Assembly: GCA_002899795.1 (NCBI GenBank) | Contig: PPDG01000381.1 | Coordinates: forward strand, 1 to 5,117 | Origin: Desulfobacteraceae bacterium | Lineage (GTDB): Bacteria; Desulfobacterota; Syntrophobacteria; BM002 | Length of the DNA: 5,117 nt | Direction: 5' to 3' | Shown: positions 1 through 4,318 of the stretch, piece by piece | Numbering within the stretch: the stretch's first letter is position 1 | How the letters are laid out: each line of letters begins with the position of its first letter | Position numbers and translations under genes: made by a program | Notes under the pieces: model-generated | Database searches by the model: none | What the model saw: the letters and a program-made list of their open reading frames with translations, nothing else | Told to the model about the DNA's origin: nothing

Positions 1-95
1 AGAGACCAGTCCTGACGAAACAGCGGCCACCATACCAGAAATCTTTTGAAAACTCTACAGAAAATGGACTTCAGAGGTGGTGGTGATGATGCCAT
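1..95 (-). CDS. Possible partial CDS: N-terminal 31 codons of an unknown protein running off the left edge
   Basis: An ATG on the minus strand at 95 opens a frame that stays open to the window edge, giving 31 codons beginning MASSPPPLKSIFCRVFKRFL. A GGTGA sequence lies about 7 nt before the ATG and could serve as ribosome binding site. After a proline-rich start the peptide has a basic stretch (K9 to K18) and then hydrophobic, tryptophan-rich residues (FLVWWPLF), as at the N-terminus of an inner-membrane protein. It would be divergent from the PilZ gene at 331. The fragment is too short to assign a family, and an open frame of this length is common by chance, so this is only a candidate. Two plus-strand frames also enter from the left edge, ending at 49 and 86, and could instead be the tail of an upstream gene. 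Confidence 0.22.
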   Translation of the reverse strand, partial: MASSPPPLKSIFCRVFKRFLVWWPLFRQDWS

Positions 96-116
96 TTTTT
101 TTCACCAACTGACACT

Positions 117-129
117 TTTGGACTCCAAA
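117..129. promoter_or_regulatory. Perfect 13-nt palindrome, possible operator or enhancer site
   Basis: The sequence TTTGGA-C-TCCAAA is a perfect dyad with one central base. It lies about 85 bp upstream of the sigma-54-like element at 214-229 and about 200 bp before the PilZ start. That is a usual place for an activator binding site of a sigma-54 promoter. The dyad is seen directly; its role is inferred. Confidence 0.25.
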
Positions 130-213
130 CAAGGTTTTTTCCCGATCCGCCCATTGTTATTATCAGAGGTCAACTATTGAAAAATAAGGACAAAATGCGG
201 TCATATCACGAAT

Positions 214-229
214 TGGCACGAAGTTTTCA
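214..229 (+). promoter_or_regulatory. Imperfect sigma-54-like promoter before PilZ gene 1
   Basis: TGGCAC at 214-219 followed after five bases by TTTCA matches the sigma-54 layout TGGCAC-N5-TTGCA except that the normally invariant G of the -12 GC is a T. The -24 element is perfect and continues as TGGCACG. Transcription from here would start near 240 and give a leader of about 90 nt containing the stem-loop at 262-312. The missing G is a serious defect. The reason for listing it is that the other PilZ operon in this window has a near-consensus sigma-54 site at a similar distance from its start codon. Confidence 0.28.
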
Positions 230-261
230 TTGAGGACATTCTGGGGGAGGTATTTGAAAAA

Positions 262-312
262 CAGAAAACATAGCGAGCAACCCTTCAAATTGCTCCAGGG
301 AGATGTTTTCTG
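262..312 (+). promoter_or_regulatory. Nested stem-loop in the leader of PilZ gene 1
   Basis: An outer 10-bp perfect stem (CAGAAAACAT at 262-271 with ATGTTTTCTG at 303-312) encloses an inner 6-bp perfect stem (GAGCAA 275-280 with TTGCTC 290-295) capped by a 9-nt loop. It ends 7 nt before the GGAGG Shine-Dalgarno at 320-324, which itself sits 6 nt before the ATG at 331. No U-run follows, so it is not a standard intrinsic terminator. It could be a translational or RNA-stability element, or a DNA operator. It does not match the c-di-GMP riboswitch classes as far as I can recognise them. Confidence 0.45.
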
Positions 313-330
313 CTAGATTGGAGGCCAACT

Positions 331-678
331 ATGAACTCCCCCACTTTCGTCCAGAAAAGAGAACATTCAAGAGTCCCAGTGAGCTGGCCCGTTACCATGG
401 TGACCCCCGAGGGGGATATCGACGGCATAATAGAGAACATTAGTGCCGGGGGGGCCTATATTCGCTGCGGGACACCGCTCTTACAAAAAGATCTTTTCAT
501 CCTGTCCATCCTATCTCAAGACCGGGAGCATTCATGGATAGGGGCAGAGGTAGTGTGGCTAGATATACGCGTCAGTGCTGATTCCGATGCCATACCTATC
601 GGCATGGGGGTTCGCTTCACTAATATCACGACAGAGGACCTCCAGTTTGTTAGCAATGTTGTCTCGGAGCTGAGCTAG
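331..678 (+). CDS. PilZ domain protein 1 (c-di-GMP receptor, stand-alone domain)
   Basis: This 115-residue protein is almost entirely one PilZ domain. PilZ domains bind the second messenger c-di-GMP and pass the signal to partners controlling motility, exopolysaccharide or adhesion; the partner is unknown here. Both binding motifs are intact: RxxxR at R10-R14 (REHSR) and [D/N]xSxxG at N36-G41 (NISAGG). Downstream are the strand EVVW (73-76) and GMGVRF (91-96), both typical of this family. There is no signal peptide or membrane segment, so it is cytoplasmic. The ATG is supported by GGAGG at 320-324, 6 nt upstream. It is monocistronic, with a structured leader before it and a likely terminator directly after the stop. 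It resembles the two minus-strand PilZ proteins at 3341-4174, with the same 22-residue spacing between the binding motifs. Confidence 0.93.
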   Translation: MNSPTFVQKREHSRVPVSWPVTMVTPEGDIDGIIENISAGGAYIRCGTPLLQKDLFILSILSQDREHSWIGAEVVWLDIRVSADSDAIPIGMGVRFTNITTEDLQFVSNVVSELS

Positions 679-712
679 TTGAAGGAGAGCAGCTCTAGAT
701 TTCAACCCTTTT
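678..712 (+). terminator. Likely intrinsic terminator after PilZ gene 1
   Basis: An interrupted hairpin starts on the last base of the stop codon. GTTGAA (678-683) pairs with TTCAAC (701-706), and inside it AGAG (686-689) pairs with CTCT (693-696). TTTT follows at 709-712. The position right after the stop supports a terminator. The internal mismatches and short T-run keep confidence moderate. Confidence 0.4.
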
Positions 713-925
713 ACGAAGCGAGGTGGTAAAGTCCAACACCTCATCAGACCAGCTGTGCTACCAGTTCACCGTTTAACTTAGGGTTAAACCGGCTCAAGAC
801 CCCACAATCAATGGCAGCGATTATGCTGCTTAATCAACATCGAAAACCTGGTCCTTAAAATCAGGTCAGCGTTCAGTGGCTTCGCTGGTACAGGTGGCGA
901 GCTGTTTTGGAGCACTGGAGTATCA
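713..925. other. Gene-free stretch with two small hairpins
   Basis: I see no supportable gene here. Two dyads are present. GAGGTG/CACCTC spans 720-742 with an 11-nt loop. GTTTAAC (771-777) pairs with GTTAAAC (783-789) around a 5-nt loop, and the stem can be extended by CC/GG after a one-base bulge, to 769-792. Neither is followed by a clear T-run. A weak ACCTG/CAGGT pair lies at 846-866. A 15-codon frame starting at the ATG at 811 has no ribosome binding site and was not called. Confidence 0.4.
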
Positions 926-1065
926 GAAATTCCAAATCACAAATCACAAATATCAAACAAATCACAATGACCAAATTCGAAATTCCAAACCTGTTTTTTG
1001 TTTTGGTCATTGAGTATTGGAATTTGAGATTTGTTTGTAATTTGGTGCTTGGAGTTTGGGATTTC
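926..1065. repeat. A/T-rich inverted-repeat element (interspersed hairpin repeat)
   Basis: The two 38-nt ends, 926-963 and 1028-1065, are inverted repeats of equal length matching at about 28 of 38 positions. Perfect inner blocks include CAATGACCAAA (965-975) with TTTGGTCATTG (1002-1012), AAATTCCAA (980-988) with TTGGAATTT (1017-1025), and AACAAATC with GATTTGTT next to the end arms. The motif GAAATTCCAAA also recurs directly at 926-936 and 979-989. The strand bias is strong: A and C in the left half, T and G in the right. The whole unit could fold as one long hairpin. I recognise this style of repeat (AAATTCCAA / CAATGACCAAA words) as a dispersed non-coding element seen in many bacterial genomes; that is from memory, not a search. 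Open frames in it on both strands are by-products. Confidence 0.75.
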
Positions 1066-1182
1066 ATAGAATCGACCTCTCCATTCCTCCGGCAAACTCA
1101 CGCATAAAGGAAAAACCTCTCCTCGTGTCTATACCAAGCCCTGATGTGAAAGATGGAAAAACAGGAAGAGGAGAGATAGCAT

Positions 1183-1212
1183 GTTACATTTGCTTGCAGA
1201 GCATGGTATATA
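1183..1212 (+). promoter_or_regulatory. Candidate sigma-70 promoter of the DUF3313 lipoprotein gene
   Basis: GTTACA (1183-1188, four of six matches to TTGACA) is followed after 18 bp by TATATA (1207-1212), and the -10 is preceded by TG one base upstream (extended -10). Transcription would begin near 1219, about 28 nt before the GTG start at 1247, leaving room for the GAGGGG Shine-Dalgarno at 1234-1239. An alternative -10 reading is TATAAG, two bases downstream. Confidence 0.4.
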
Positions 1213-1246
1213 AGTAGGCCAAAAATTGACGCTGAGGGGTGTTACA

Positions 1247-1951
1247 GTGAATTGGTTGCTGAGAGTTGTCCTCTTGTCCGCTCTGGCATTGCTCATCGGT
1301 TGTGCAACCAGCCAGAGCAAACAAGCCCGGACAGTTGAAAAGTCGGGTTTCCTCGGCGATTATTCCATGCTAAGTCCGGGCGGCGAGGGAGAAGCGCTGC
1401 TCTTTTATGAAAATCCTGAAGCTAATTGGCCTTCCTACAACAAGATTTTCTTGGCCCCCGTCGCCTACTATGGAGGACGTGACACTTACCCCAAAGGCTT
1501 TACCCGAGCTGATCTGCAGAAACTGGTGAACCGCTTCTACTACATCCTCTATAACGATCTAGCGGAAGACTATCAAATGGTGGACGAACCGGCCCCCCAC
1601 ACCCTGCGCATCCAAGTGGCGCTCACGAGTGTGGGGGAGTCCTCTCAGACGGCGGATTCTGTCTCGGCAGTGGCGCCTGTCATTGTTAATCCCATTAGGA
1701 ATTTTGCGGGATCTCTGTCGGGTGAGACTGTTTTTGCGGGGCAGGCGAGCATCGAGATAAAGATTACCGATGAACTTACCGGGAAACTACTCTTTGCAGC
1801 CGTGGACCGGCGGGTGGGACAGAGGACCATGAGCAGTACGACGAGTCGAACAGCCGACGTTGAGGAGATTATGTGGTACTGGGGAGATCTTGCCAGATAT
1901 AAACTTTGCATGCTGCGGGGAGGGGAGAAATGCATCATGCCGGAGCAATGA
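1247..1951 (+). CDS. DUF3313-family outer-membrane lipoprotein
   Basis: This is a 234-residue predicted lipoprotein. The GTG at 1247 is chosen over the TTG at 1226 because GAGGGG lies 7 nt before it and it gives a compact signal peptide: NWLLR, a hydrophobic core, then the lipobox LIGC with acylated Cys19. Ala at +2 does not match an inner-membrane retention signal, so the outer membrane is likely. The mature part follows the DUF3313 pattern: FLGDYSML at 35-42, a segment ending in a tyrosine and a valine-proline strand (YNKIFLAPVAYY), LRIQVALTSV, the IEIKITDELTGKLL strand and a DRRVGQ turn before a helical C-terminus. DUF3313 proteins are lipoproteins of unknown biochemical role. The gene converges on the MORN lipoprotein gene with 19 bp between stop codons and has its own candidate promoter. 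The family call rests on recognised motifs, not a search. Confidence 0.85.
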   Translation: MNWLLRVVLLSALALLIGCATSQSKQARTVEKSGFLGDYSMLSPGGEGEALLFYENPEANWPSYNKIFLAPVAYYGGRDTYPKGFTRADLQKLVNRFYYILYNDLAEDYQMVDEPAPHTLRIQVALTSVGESSQTADSVSAVAPVIVNPIRNFAGSLSGETVFAGQASIEIKITDELTGKLLFAAVDRRVGQRTMSSTTSRTADVEEIMWYWGDLARYKLCMLRGGEKCIMPEQ

Positions 1952-1970
1952 TTGCAGAGACCCCAAAGTC

Positions 1971-2423
1971 CTACTTCCCAACGAACTTCCCATTCTCGAA
2001 TTCACCTATCAATTCTCTACCGTCAGGATAGATCATCTTCCCTTGTCCGTGGGGAACATCATTTTCCCATGCACCCACATATCTACGGCCGTCTGGGAAG
2101 GCCATGGTTCCTTGTCCGTGCCACTCGCCATTTTTCCATTGTCCCTCATATTTTGCACCGTCAGGGAAGGTCCAAACCCCCAACCCATGAGGCTTGTCAT
2201 TTTTCCATTGTCCCTCATATTGTCCGGAATAGGGGTTGGTCAGTGTGCCCTGTCCACTCCGCATGCTACCTTGCCATTGCCCCTCATATCTCGCACCTTC
2301 TGGATAGGCCATCGTGCCCAGTCCGTTCTTACAGTTCCCCCGGACACAACTTCCCCTCGTGCTGCATGCAGCAGCAGAAAAAAAGGTCACGAAGAGGAAG
2401 AAGGCCAATAGATACTTCTTCAC
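1971..2423 (-). CDS. MORN-repeat lipoprotein
   Basis: This is a 150-residue lipoprotein with MORN repeats. A GTG at 2423 is preferred to the upstream GTG at 2438: AGAGG sits 6 nt before it and it yields a textbook signal peptide, MKKYLLAFFLFVTFFSAAAC, with the acylated Cys at residue 20. The mature part has about four full 23-residue repeats of the pattern YEGQWKN-x(3)-HGxGxxxFPDGxx, with partial units at both ends (GNCKNGLGTMAYPEGAR, and LIGEFENGKFVGK at the C-terminus). MORN repeats form a flat beta-hairpin array; in bacteria they occur in exported or membrane-associated proteins, often of unknown function. The 69-bp period is visible in the DNA: a 24-bp stretch at 2129-2152 recurs exactly at 2198-2221, suggesting recent repeat expansion or conversion. 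The gene converges on the DUF3313 gene. No enzymatic domain is attached. Confidence 0.88.
   Translation of the reverse strand: MKKYLLAFFLFVTFFSAAACSTRGSCVRGNCKNGLGTMAYPEGARYEGQWQGSMRSGQGTLTNPYSGQYEGQWKNDKPHGLGVWTFPDGAKYEGQWKNGEWHGQGTMAFPDGRRYVGAWENDVPHGQGKMIYPDGRELIGEFENGKFVGK
2129..2221. repeat. 24-bp direct repeat at 69-bp offset inside the MORN gene
   Basis: Positions 2129-2152 and 2198-2221 are identical. The 69-bp offset equals one 23-codon MORN unit, so this is the DNA trace of the protein repeat. A more diverged third copy begins near 2267. Such exact repeats permit changes in repeat number by slippage or recombination. Confidence 0.9.
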
Positions 2424-2474
2424 CGGATACCTCTGCACTCAGATACTTGGCGCTTTCTGCAGTTTTACAGTAAA

Positions 2475-2505
2475 CTTATAAGATGGCATGGGGTAAGGCA
2501 CACAA
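2475..2505 (-). promoter_or_regulatory. Weak candidate promoter of the MORN lipoprotein gene
   Basis: Read on the minus strand, TATAAG (2475-2480) is a five-of-six -10 match. TTGTGT (2500-2505) could be the -35, but the 19-bp spacer is long. Transcription would begin near 2468, about 45 nt before the GTG start. The candidate overlaps the end of the possible frame at 2476-2649. Confidence 0.25.
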
Positions 2506-2649
2506 GGCTTTGGAGCAGGAATTGCCATTCAGCTGCCGCTTGCCGATCTCAATTACGATATACTCGGCTGGAGGCCCGATTATCACCTGTTCTGATCTTA
2601 TTAAGAGGGTAGGGACCTTCCTTAAGAATTGTTCTATCGTCTGTTTCAT
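2476..2649 (-). CDS. Possible small overlapping ORF, or frameshifted tail of the lipoprotein gene
   Basis: In the +1 frame relative to the lipoprotein gene at 2549-3100, an ATG at 2649 opens a 57-codon frame that overlaps the lipoprotein's last 101 nt and continues 73 nt past its stop. The peptide has a sensible composition (MKQTIEQFLRKVPTLLIRSE at the start, IGPPAEYIVIEIGKRQLNGN in the middle), better than a typical shadow frame. AAAGG directly touches the ATG, too close for a good Shine-Dalgarno. Two readings are possible: a small coupled gene, or the true C-terminus of the lipoprotein separated by a frameshift or sequencing error. No family was recognised. Confidence 0.22.
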   Translation of the reverse strand: MKQTIEQFLRKVPTLLIRSEQVIIGPPAEYIVIEIGKRQLNGNSCSKALCALPHAIL

Positions 2650-3100
2650 CCTTTACGACGGCGTTCCATGTGGATTTCTCATAATTGTGGTTGGAAGTTA
2701 CGAGATACGTATGGCCAGCCTCAGCCTTTATTGTAATATCCACATTATGTAAAGAGTCGTGGGTGTAAAATACCTGGTAATTATAAGACTCCCCAACGAC
2801 CGTAGGCGCGGATCTACCGGAAAAAGACACGGTTATATGATAATCACCGGGAAGAATCTCAAGCGTAACCTTGCCAAAGGTATCTTTTCCATCTGGGCTT
2901 TTCTGAGCATTTACAGAATTGATCTGTATGGTCTCCCCTTTGCAGACAAGTTGCGCGGTTTTGTCACTGGGTAGTTGCGGGCCTGCATATAATTTGTAGG
3001 TTTTTTTGGATGGTCCGCAGCTTGCCAGATTGACCATAAAGACAGTAGCTATCAGAACACTTAGAAAACGTGAGATATTCTTGCATTTGGGCCTTTGCAT
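2549..3100 (-). CDS. Small predicted outer-membrane lipoprotein of unknown function
   Basis: This is a 183-residue predicted lipoprotein. The ATG at 3100 is preferred to the GTG at 3115: GGGGG lies about 8 nt upstream, and the shorter form starts MQRPKCKNISRFLSVLIATV, a basic N-region and hydrophobic core ending in the lipobox LASC with Cys28. Gly at +2 suggests outer-membrane sorting. The mature part contains YAGPQLP (38-44), then a beta-rich region with ILPGDYHITV (82-91) and an AEAGHTYLV segment (126-134), then W145 and VVKDE. This order (a GP-x-LP start, a PG-D/H-Y-x-x-V strand, AGHTY, then W..V.D) resembles a group of small proteobacterial lipoproteins I know only as uncharacterised. The C-terminal end, KIRTGDNRASSRVYRN, looks less conserved in character and may be out of frame (see 2476-2649). 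It has its own promoter candidate. Confidence 0.8.
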   Translation of the reverse strand: MQRPKCKNISRFLSVLIATVFMVNLASCGPSKKTYKLYAGPQLPSDKTAQLVCKGETIQINSVNAQKSPDGKDTFGKVTLEILPGDYHITVSFSGRSAPTVVGESYNYQVFYTHDSLHNVDITIKAEAGHTYLVTSNHNYEKSTWNAVVKDETDDRTILKEGPYPLNKIRTGDNRASSRVYRN

Positions 3101-3148
3101 AGTCTTTACCCCCACTACTAGTCCGGATTCTTCATTTGAAATAGTAGC

Positions 3149-3154
3149 ATTATA
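3149..3154 (-). promoter_or_regulatory. Consensus -10 box upstream of the small lipoprotein gene
   Basis: On the minus strand a perfect TATAAT lies at 3149-3154, about 50 bp before the ATG at 3100, giving a leader of about 42 nt. The surrounding DNA is A/T-rich. The -35 at 16-17 bp spacing is poor (TTTCTA or ATTTCT), so the site would be weak or need an activator. Confidence 0.38.
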
Positions 3155-3250
3155 TTTGACTTGTGAAAATTAGAAATGCGAATGCAAAAATATAGGCGCT
3201 GATGAGGATGACACAAAAAGAGTCATGGCACCAGAAAACTGAAGGGAAAC

Positions 3251-3291
3251 AAAGGAGTGAAGCAGTGAAGATAGTAGTCGTTGGTATTTGA
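3251..3291 (+). pseudogene. Possible relic of a gene start (ribosome binding site plus MKIVVVGI)
   Basis: AAAGGAG (3251-3257) is followed after 7 nt by GTG (3265) and the frame reads MKIVVVGI before a TGA at 3289-3291. A strong Shine-Dalgarno with MKIVVVG looks like the first strand of a nucleotide-binding (Rossmann) protein, but it breaks off after eight codons. The copy of the 18-bp repeat begins 22 bp beyond the TGA at the hairpin, so a rearrangement could have removed the rest. Eight residues are too few to exclude chance. Confidence 0.25.
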
Positions 3292-3312
3292 TAGATGGGA
3301 CAAACAACTGCT

Positions 3313-3343
3313 TAGCCCGGTTACTAATGAAATATCCGGGCTA
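3313..3343 (-). terminator. Hairpin at the end of the PilZ 3-PilZ 2 operon
   Basis: TAGCCCGG (3313-3320) pairs perfectly with CCGGGCTA (3336-3343), an 8-bp stem, mostly G/C, around a 15-nt loop. Read on the minus strand it begins on the TAG stop codon of PilZ protein 2 and is followed by AGCAGTTGTTTG, with several T residues but no unbroken run. It probably ends or stabilises the PilZ transcript. One arm is also part of the 18-bp repeat shared with 4905-4922. Confidence 0.5.
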
Positions 3344-3344
3344 G
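3327..3344 (-). repeat. 18-bp repeat, copy A (inverted match to 4905-4922)
   Basis: On the minus strand this reads CTAGCCCGGATATTTCAT, exactly as at 4905-4922 on the plus strand, with mismatches immediately on both sides. The two copies face away from each other, with their CTAG ends toward the PilZ operon and the secreted-protein gene between them. An exact inverted 18-mer in 5 kb is very unlikely by chance. It suggests a shared element end or dispersed repeat. Confidence 0.85.
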
Positions 3345-3772
3345 AGGTCTGTTTCGATACATTCCTCCAGAACTTTCTTCAGAGCATTTCTGGCAGTTGT
3401 CACGCGGGTGGGAACACGTTCCTTTTGTCTTAGGAACTTGGAAACAGCTGTAGAGATAAGCCAACGGTCTTGATCAGTGATATTGGTAAAGTTGACGCCT
3501 ATGATAGGTAAGGTAAGTTCATTATCCACGATATCTGCGGTTGACCAGACCACCTGCGCTTCAACTATCAGGGGGCGATCCAGTTCAGGGACTCTGATGG
3601 TCATCTCAAGAACTTCGTGTAAAAGAGGCGGGTTTGGAAATCGGAGCGTGGCGCCACCGGCACTGACATTAAGCGTGACTCCCGCAACGACACCTTTATC
3701 GGTTTTGAAAGTAACTGACCATTCGATTCTGGCTCTGGGGTAGCGGCGTCTTTCAATAAACTGAGGATCCAT
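3341..3772 (-). CDS. PilZ domain protein 2 (c-di-GMP receptor)
   Basis: This 143-residue protein is a stand-alone PilZ domain with both c-di-GMP-binding motifs: RxxxR at R9-R13 in the arginine-rich stretch ERRRYPRAR, and NVSAGG at N35-G40. The later strand AQVVW and the GVNFTNI element match the other two PilZ proteins here, although the usual GMGVRF is changed to IIGVNF. It has a longer C-terminal tail than its paralogues, a basic helical segment ending KKVLEECIETDL. The ATG at 3772 has AAGGTGG about 7 nt upstream. It is the second gene of an operon, 12 nt after the stop of PilZ protein 3, so both probably come from the sigma-54 promoter at 4294-4309. Its TAG stop lies inside the 18-bp repeat and the terminator-like hairpin, so the present C-terminus may have been set by an insertion. 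Cytoplasmic; its target is unknown. Confidence 0.93.
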   Translation of the reverse strand: MDPQFIERRRYPRARIEWSVTFKTDKGVVAGVTLNVSAGGATLRFPNPPLLHEVLEMTIRVPELDRPLIVEAQVVWSTADIVDNELTLPIIGVNFTNITDQDRWLISTAVSKFLRQKERVPTRVTTARNALKKVLEECIETDL

Positions 3773-3784
3773 ACCAGTGCCACC

Positions 3785-4174
3785 TTAAGCAGTGAGGTCC
3801 TCCCCAGGCCGATTTTGGTCCTTAATCTCTAGATGATCCGCAACCAAAGCTGAGATCATCTCGTGGTCGGTAGTGTCAATTTTCGTGAATCTAACCCCCA
3901 TGCCGCGCGGCTTGAACTTTTCATCGGCGCTAGAAGGATTTGACCAAACCACTTCAGCTATGGCTTGTACCCGTGGAGAGAGGAGGGATACACTGATAGA
4001 CACTTCAAGGACTTCGTTGGGCTTCAGAGGTTCACGGCAACTGATAAACGCTCCAGTGTAACTGACATCTTTCGCCTCACCCGCCATGAGTCCTCGAGAG
4101 CTTTTGATAATTACGGGCCATGAAACCACCGCCCTGGGGTGTTGACGTCTTTCTCTCCCCGTTGGCTTATCCAT
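3785..4174 (-). CDS. PilZ domain protein 3 (c-di-GMP receptor), first gene of the operon
   Basis: This 129-residue cytoplasmic protein is again a single PilZ domain: RxxxR at R10-R14 (RRQHPR) and DVSYTG at D36-G41, the D form of the [D/N]xSxxG motif, then AEVVW and GMGVRFTKI. The C-terminus is a short helix and a charged tail (LEIKDQNRPGEDLTA). The ATG at 4174 is preferred over the in-frame GTG at 4180: AAGGG lies about 10 nt before the ATG but only 4 nt before the GTG. Sequence around the first motif (PRAVVSWPV) is closest to PilZ protein 1 (SRVPVSWPV). It leads a two-gene operon with PilZ protein 2, behind a leader of about 110 nt and a near-consensus sigma-54 promoter. Regulation would therefore need an NtrC-type activator. 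The downstream target of the protein cannot be told from sequence. Confidence 0.93.
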   Translation of the reverse strand: MDKPTGRERRQHPRAVVSWPVIIKSSRGLMAGEAKDVSYTGAFISCREPLKPNEVLEVSISVSLLSPRVQAIAEVVWSNPSSADEKFKPRGMGVRFTKIDTTDHEMISALVADHLEIKDQNRPGEDLTA

Positions 4175-4232
4175 AATCACCCAGCCCTTTTCGGTTCATC
4201 TCAGTTCTCGGTCAGACCCATCAGCCGGCTTA

Positions 4233-4270
4233 AACCATTGAGCCGCTATGATCAAATTACAGCGATGGTT
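4233..4270 (-). promoter_or_regulatory. Stem-loop in the leader of the PilZ 3-PilZ 2 operon
   Basis: AACCAT (4233-4238) pairs with ATGGTT (4265-4270) and CGCT (4244-4247) with AGCG (4261-4264), with a 5-nt one-sided bulge and a 13-nt loop. It lies between the predicted start site (about 4283) and the ATG at 4174, so it would be in the transcript. The perfect 8-bp palindrome AGCCGGCT follows at 4223-4230. Its function is unknown, and such a stem could occur by chance. Confidence 0.3.
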
Positions 4271-4293
4271 CAGCTTGCCTTGTATGTTCACAC

Positions 4294-4309
4294 TGCAACG
4301 TCTGTGCCA
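4294..4309 (-). promoter_or_regulatory. Sigma-54 promoter of the PilZ 3-PilZ 2 operon
   Basis: On the minus strand TGGCAC (4304-4309), five bases, then TTGCA (4294-4298) give the exact GG-N10-GC spacing and both invariant doublets of sigma-54 (RpoN) promoters. The consensus is TGGCACG-N4-TTGCA; only the base after TGGCAC differs. Transcription should start near 4283. Sigma-54 promoters need an ATP-driven activator bound upstream; inverted AAAATTGG / CCAATTTT motifs at 4321-4328 and 4380-4387 are candidate sites. Confidence 0.72.
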
Positions 4310-4318
4310 CCCTACTCT

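Noticed and set aside
690..790. tRNA-like look on the minus strand (AGCACAGCTGGT and GGGTTGAAATC words)
   Set aside because: No cloverleaf could be assembled: the acceptor and anticodon stems are absent and spacing is wrong.
873..1107. Open frames on both strands, 64 and 66 codons
   Set aside because: They overlie the A/T-rich inverted repeat at 926-1065 and encode low-complexity mirror peptides, as expected of a hairpin element rather than genes.
1181..1213. Short leader ORF MLHLLAEHGI with AGGAG upstream
   Set aside because: It coincides with the -35 and -10 elements proposed for the DUF3313 gene, and ten codons with no regulatory codon pattern give little support. A CTCTCCTC/GAGGAGAG pair (1117-1124, 1168-1175) around its Shine-Dalgarno was noted but has a 43-nt gap.
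1952..1970. Bidirectional terminator between the convergent DUF3313 and MORN genes
   Set aside because: The 19-bp gap has no stable hairpin; GCAA-TGA-TTGC at the stop codon is too short.
1860..2473. Two long plus-strand frames (183 and 173 codons)
   Set aside because: They are antisense to the MORN lipoprotein gene. Their length comes from the repeated codon pattern of that gene, and the true product has a signal peptide, a lipobox and clear repeats.
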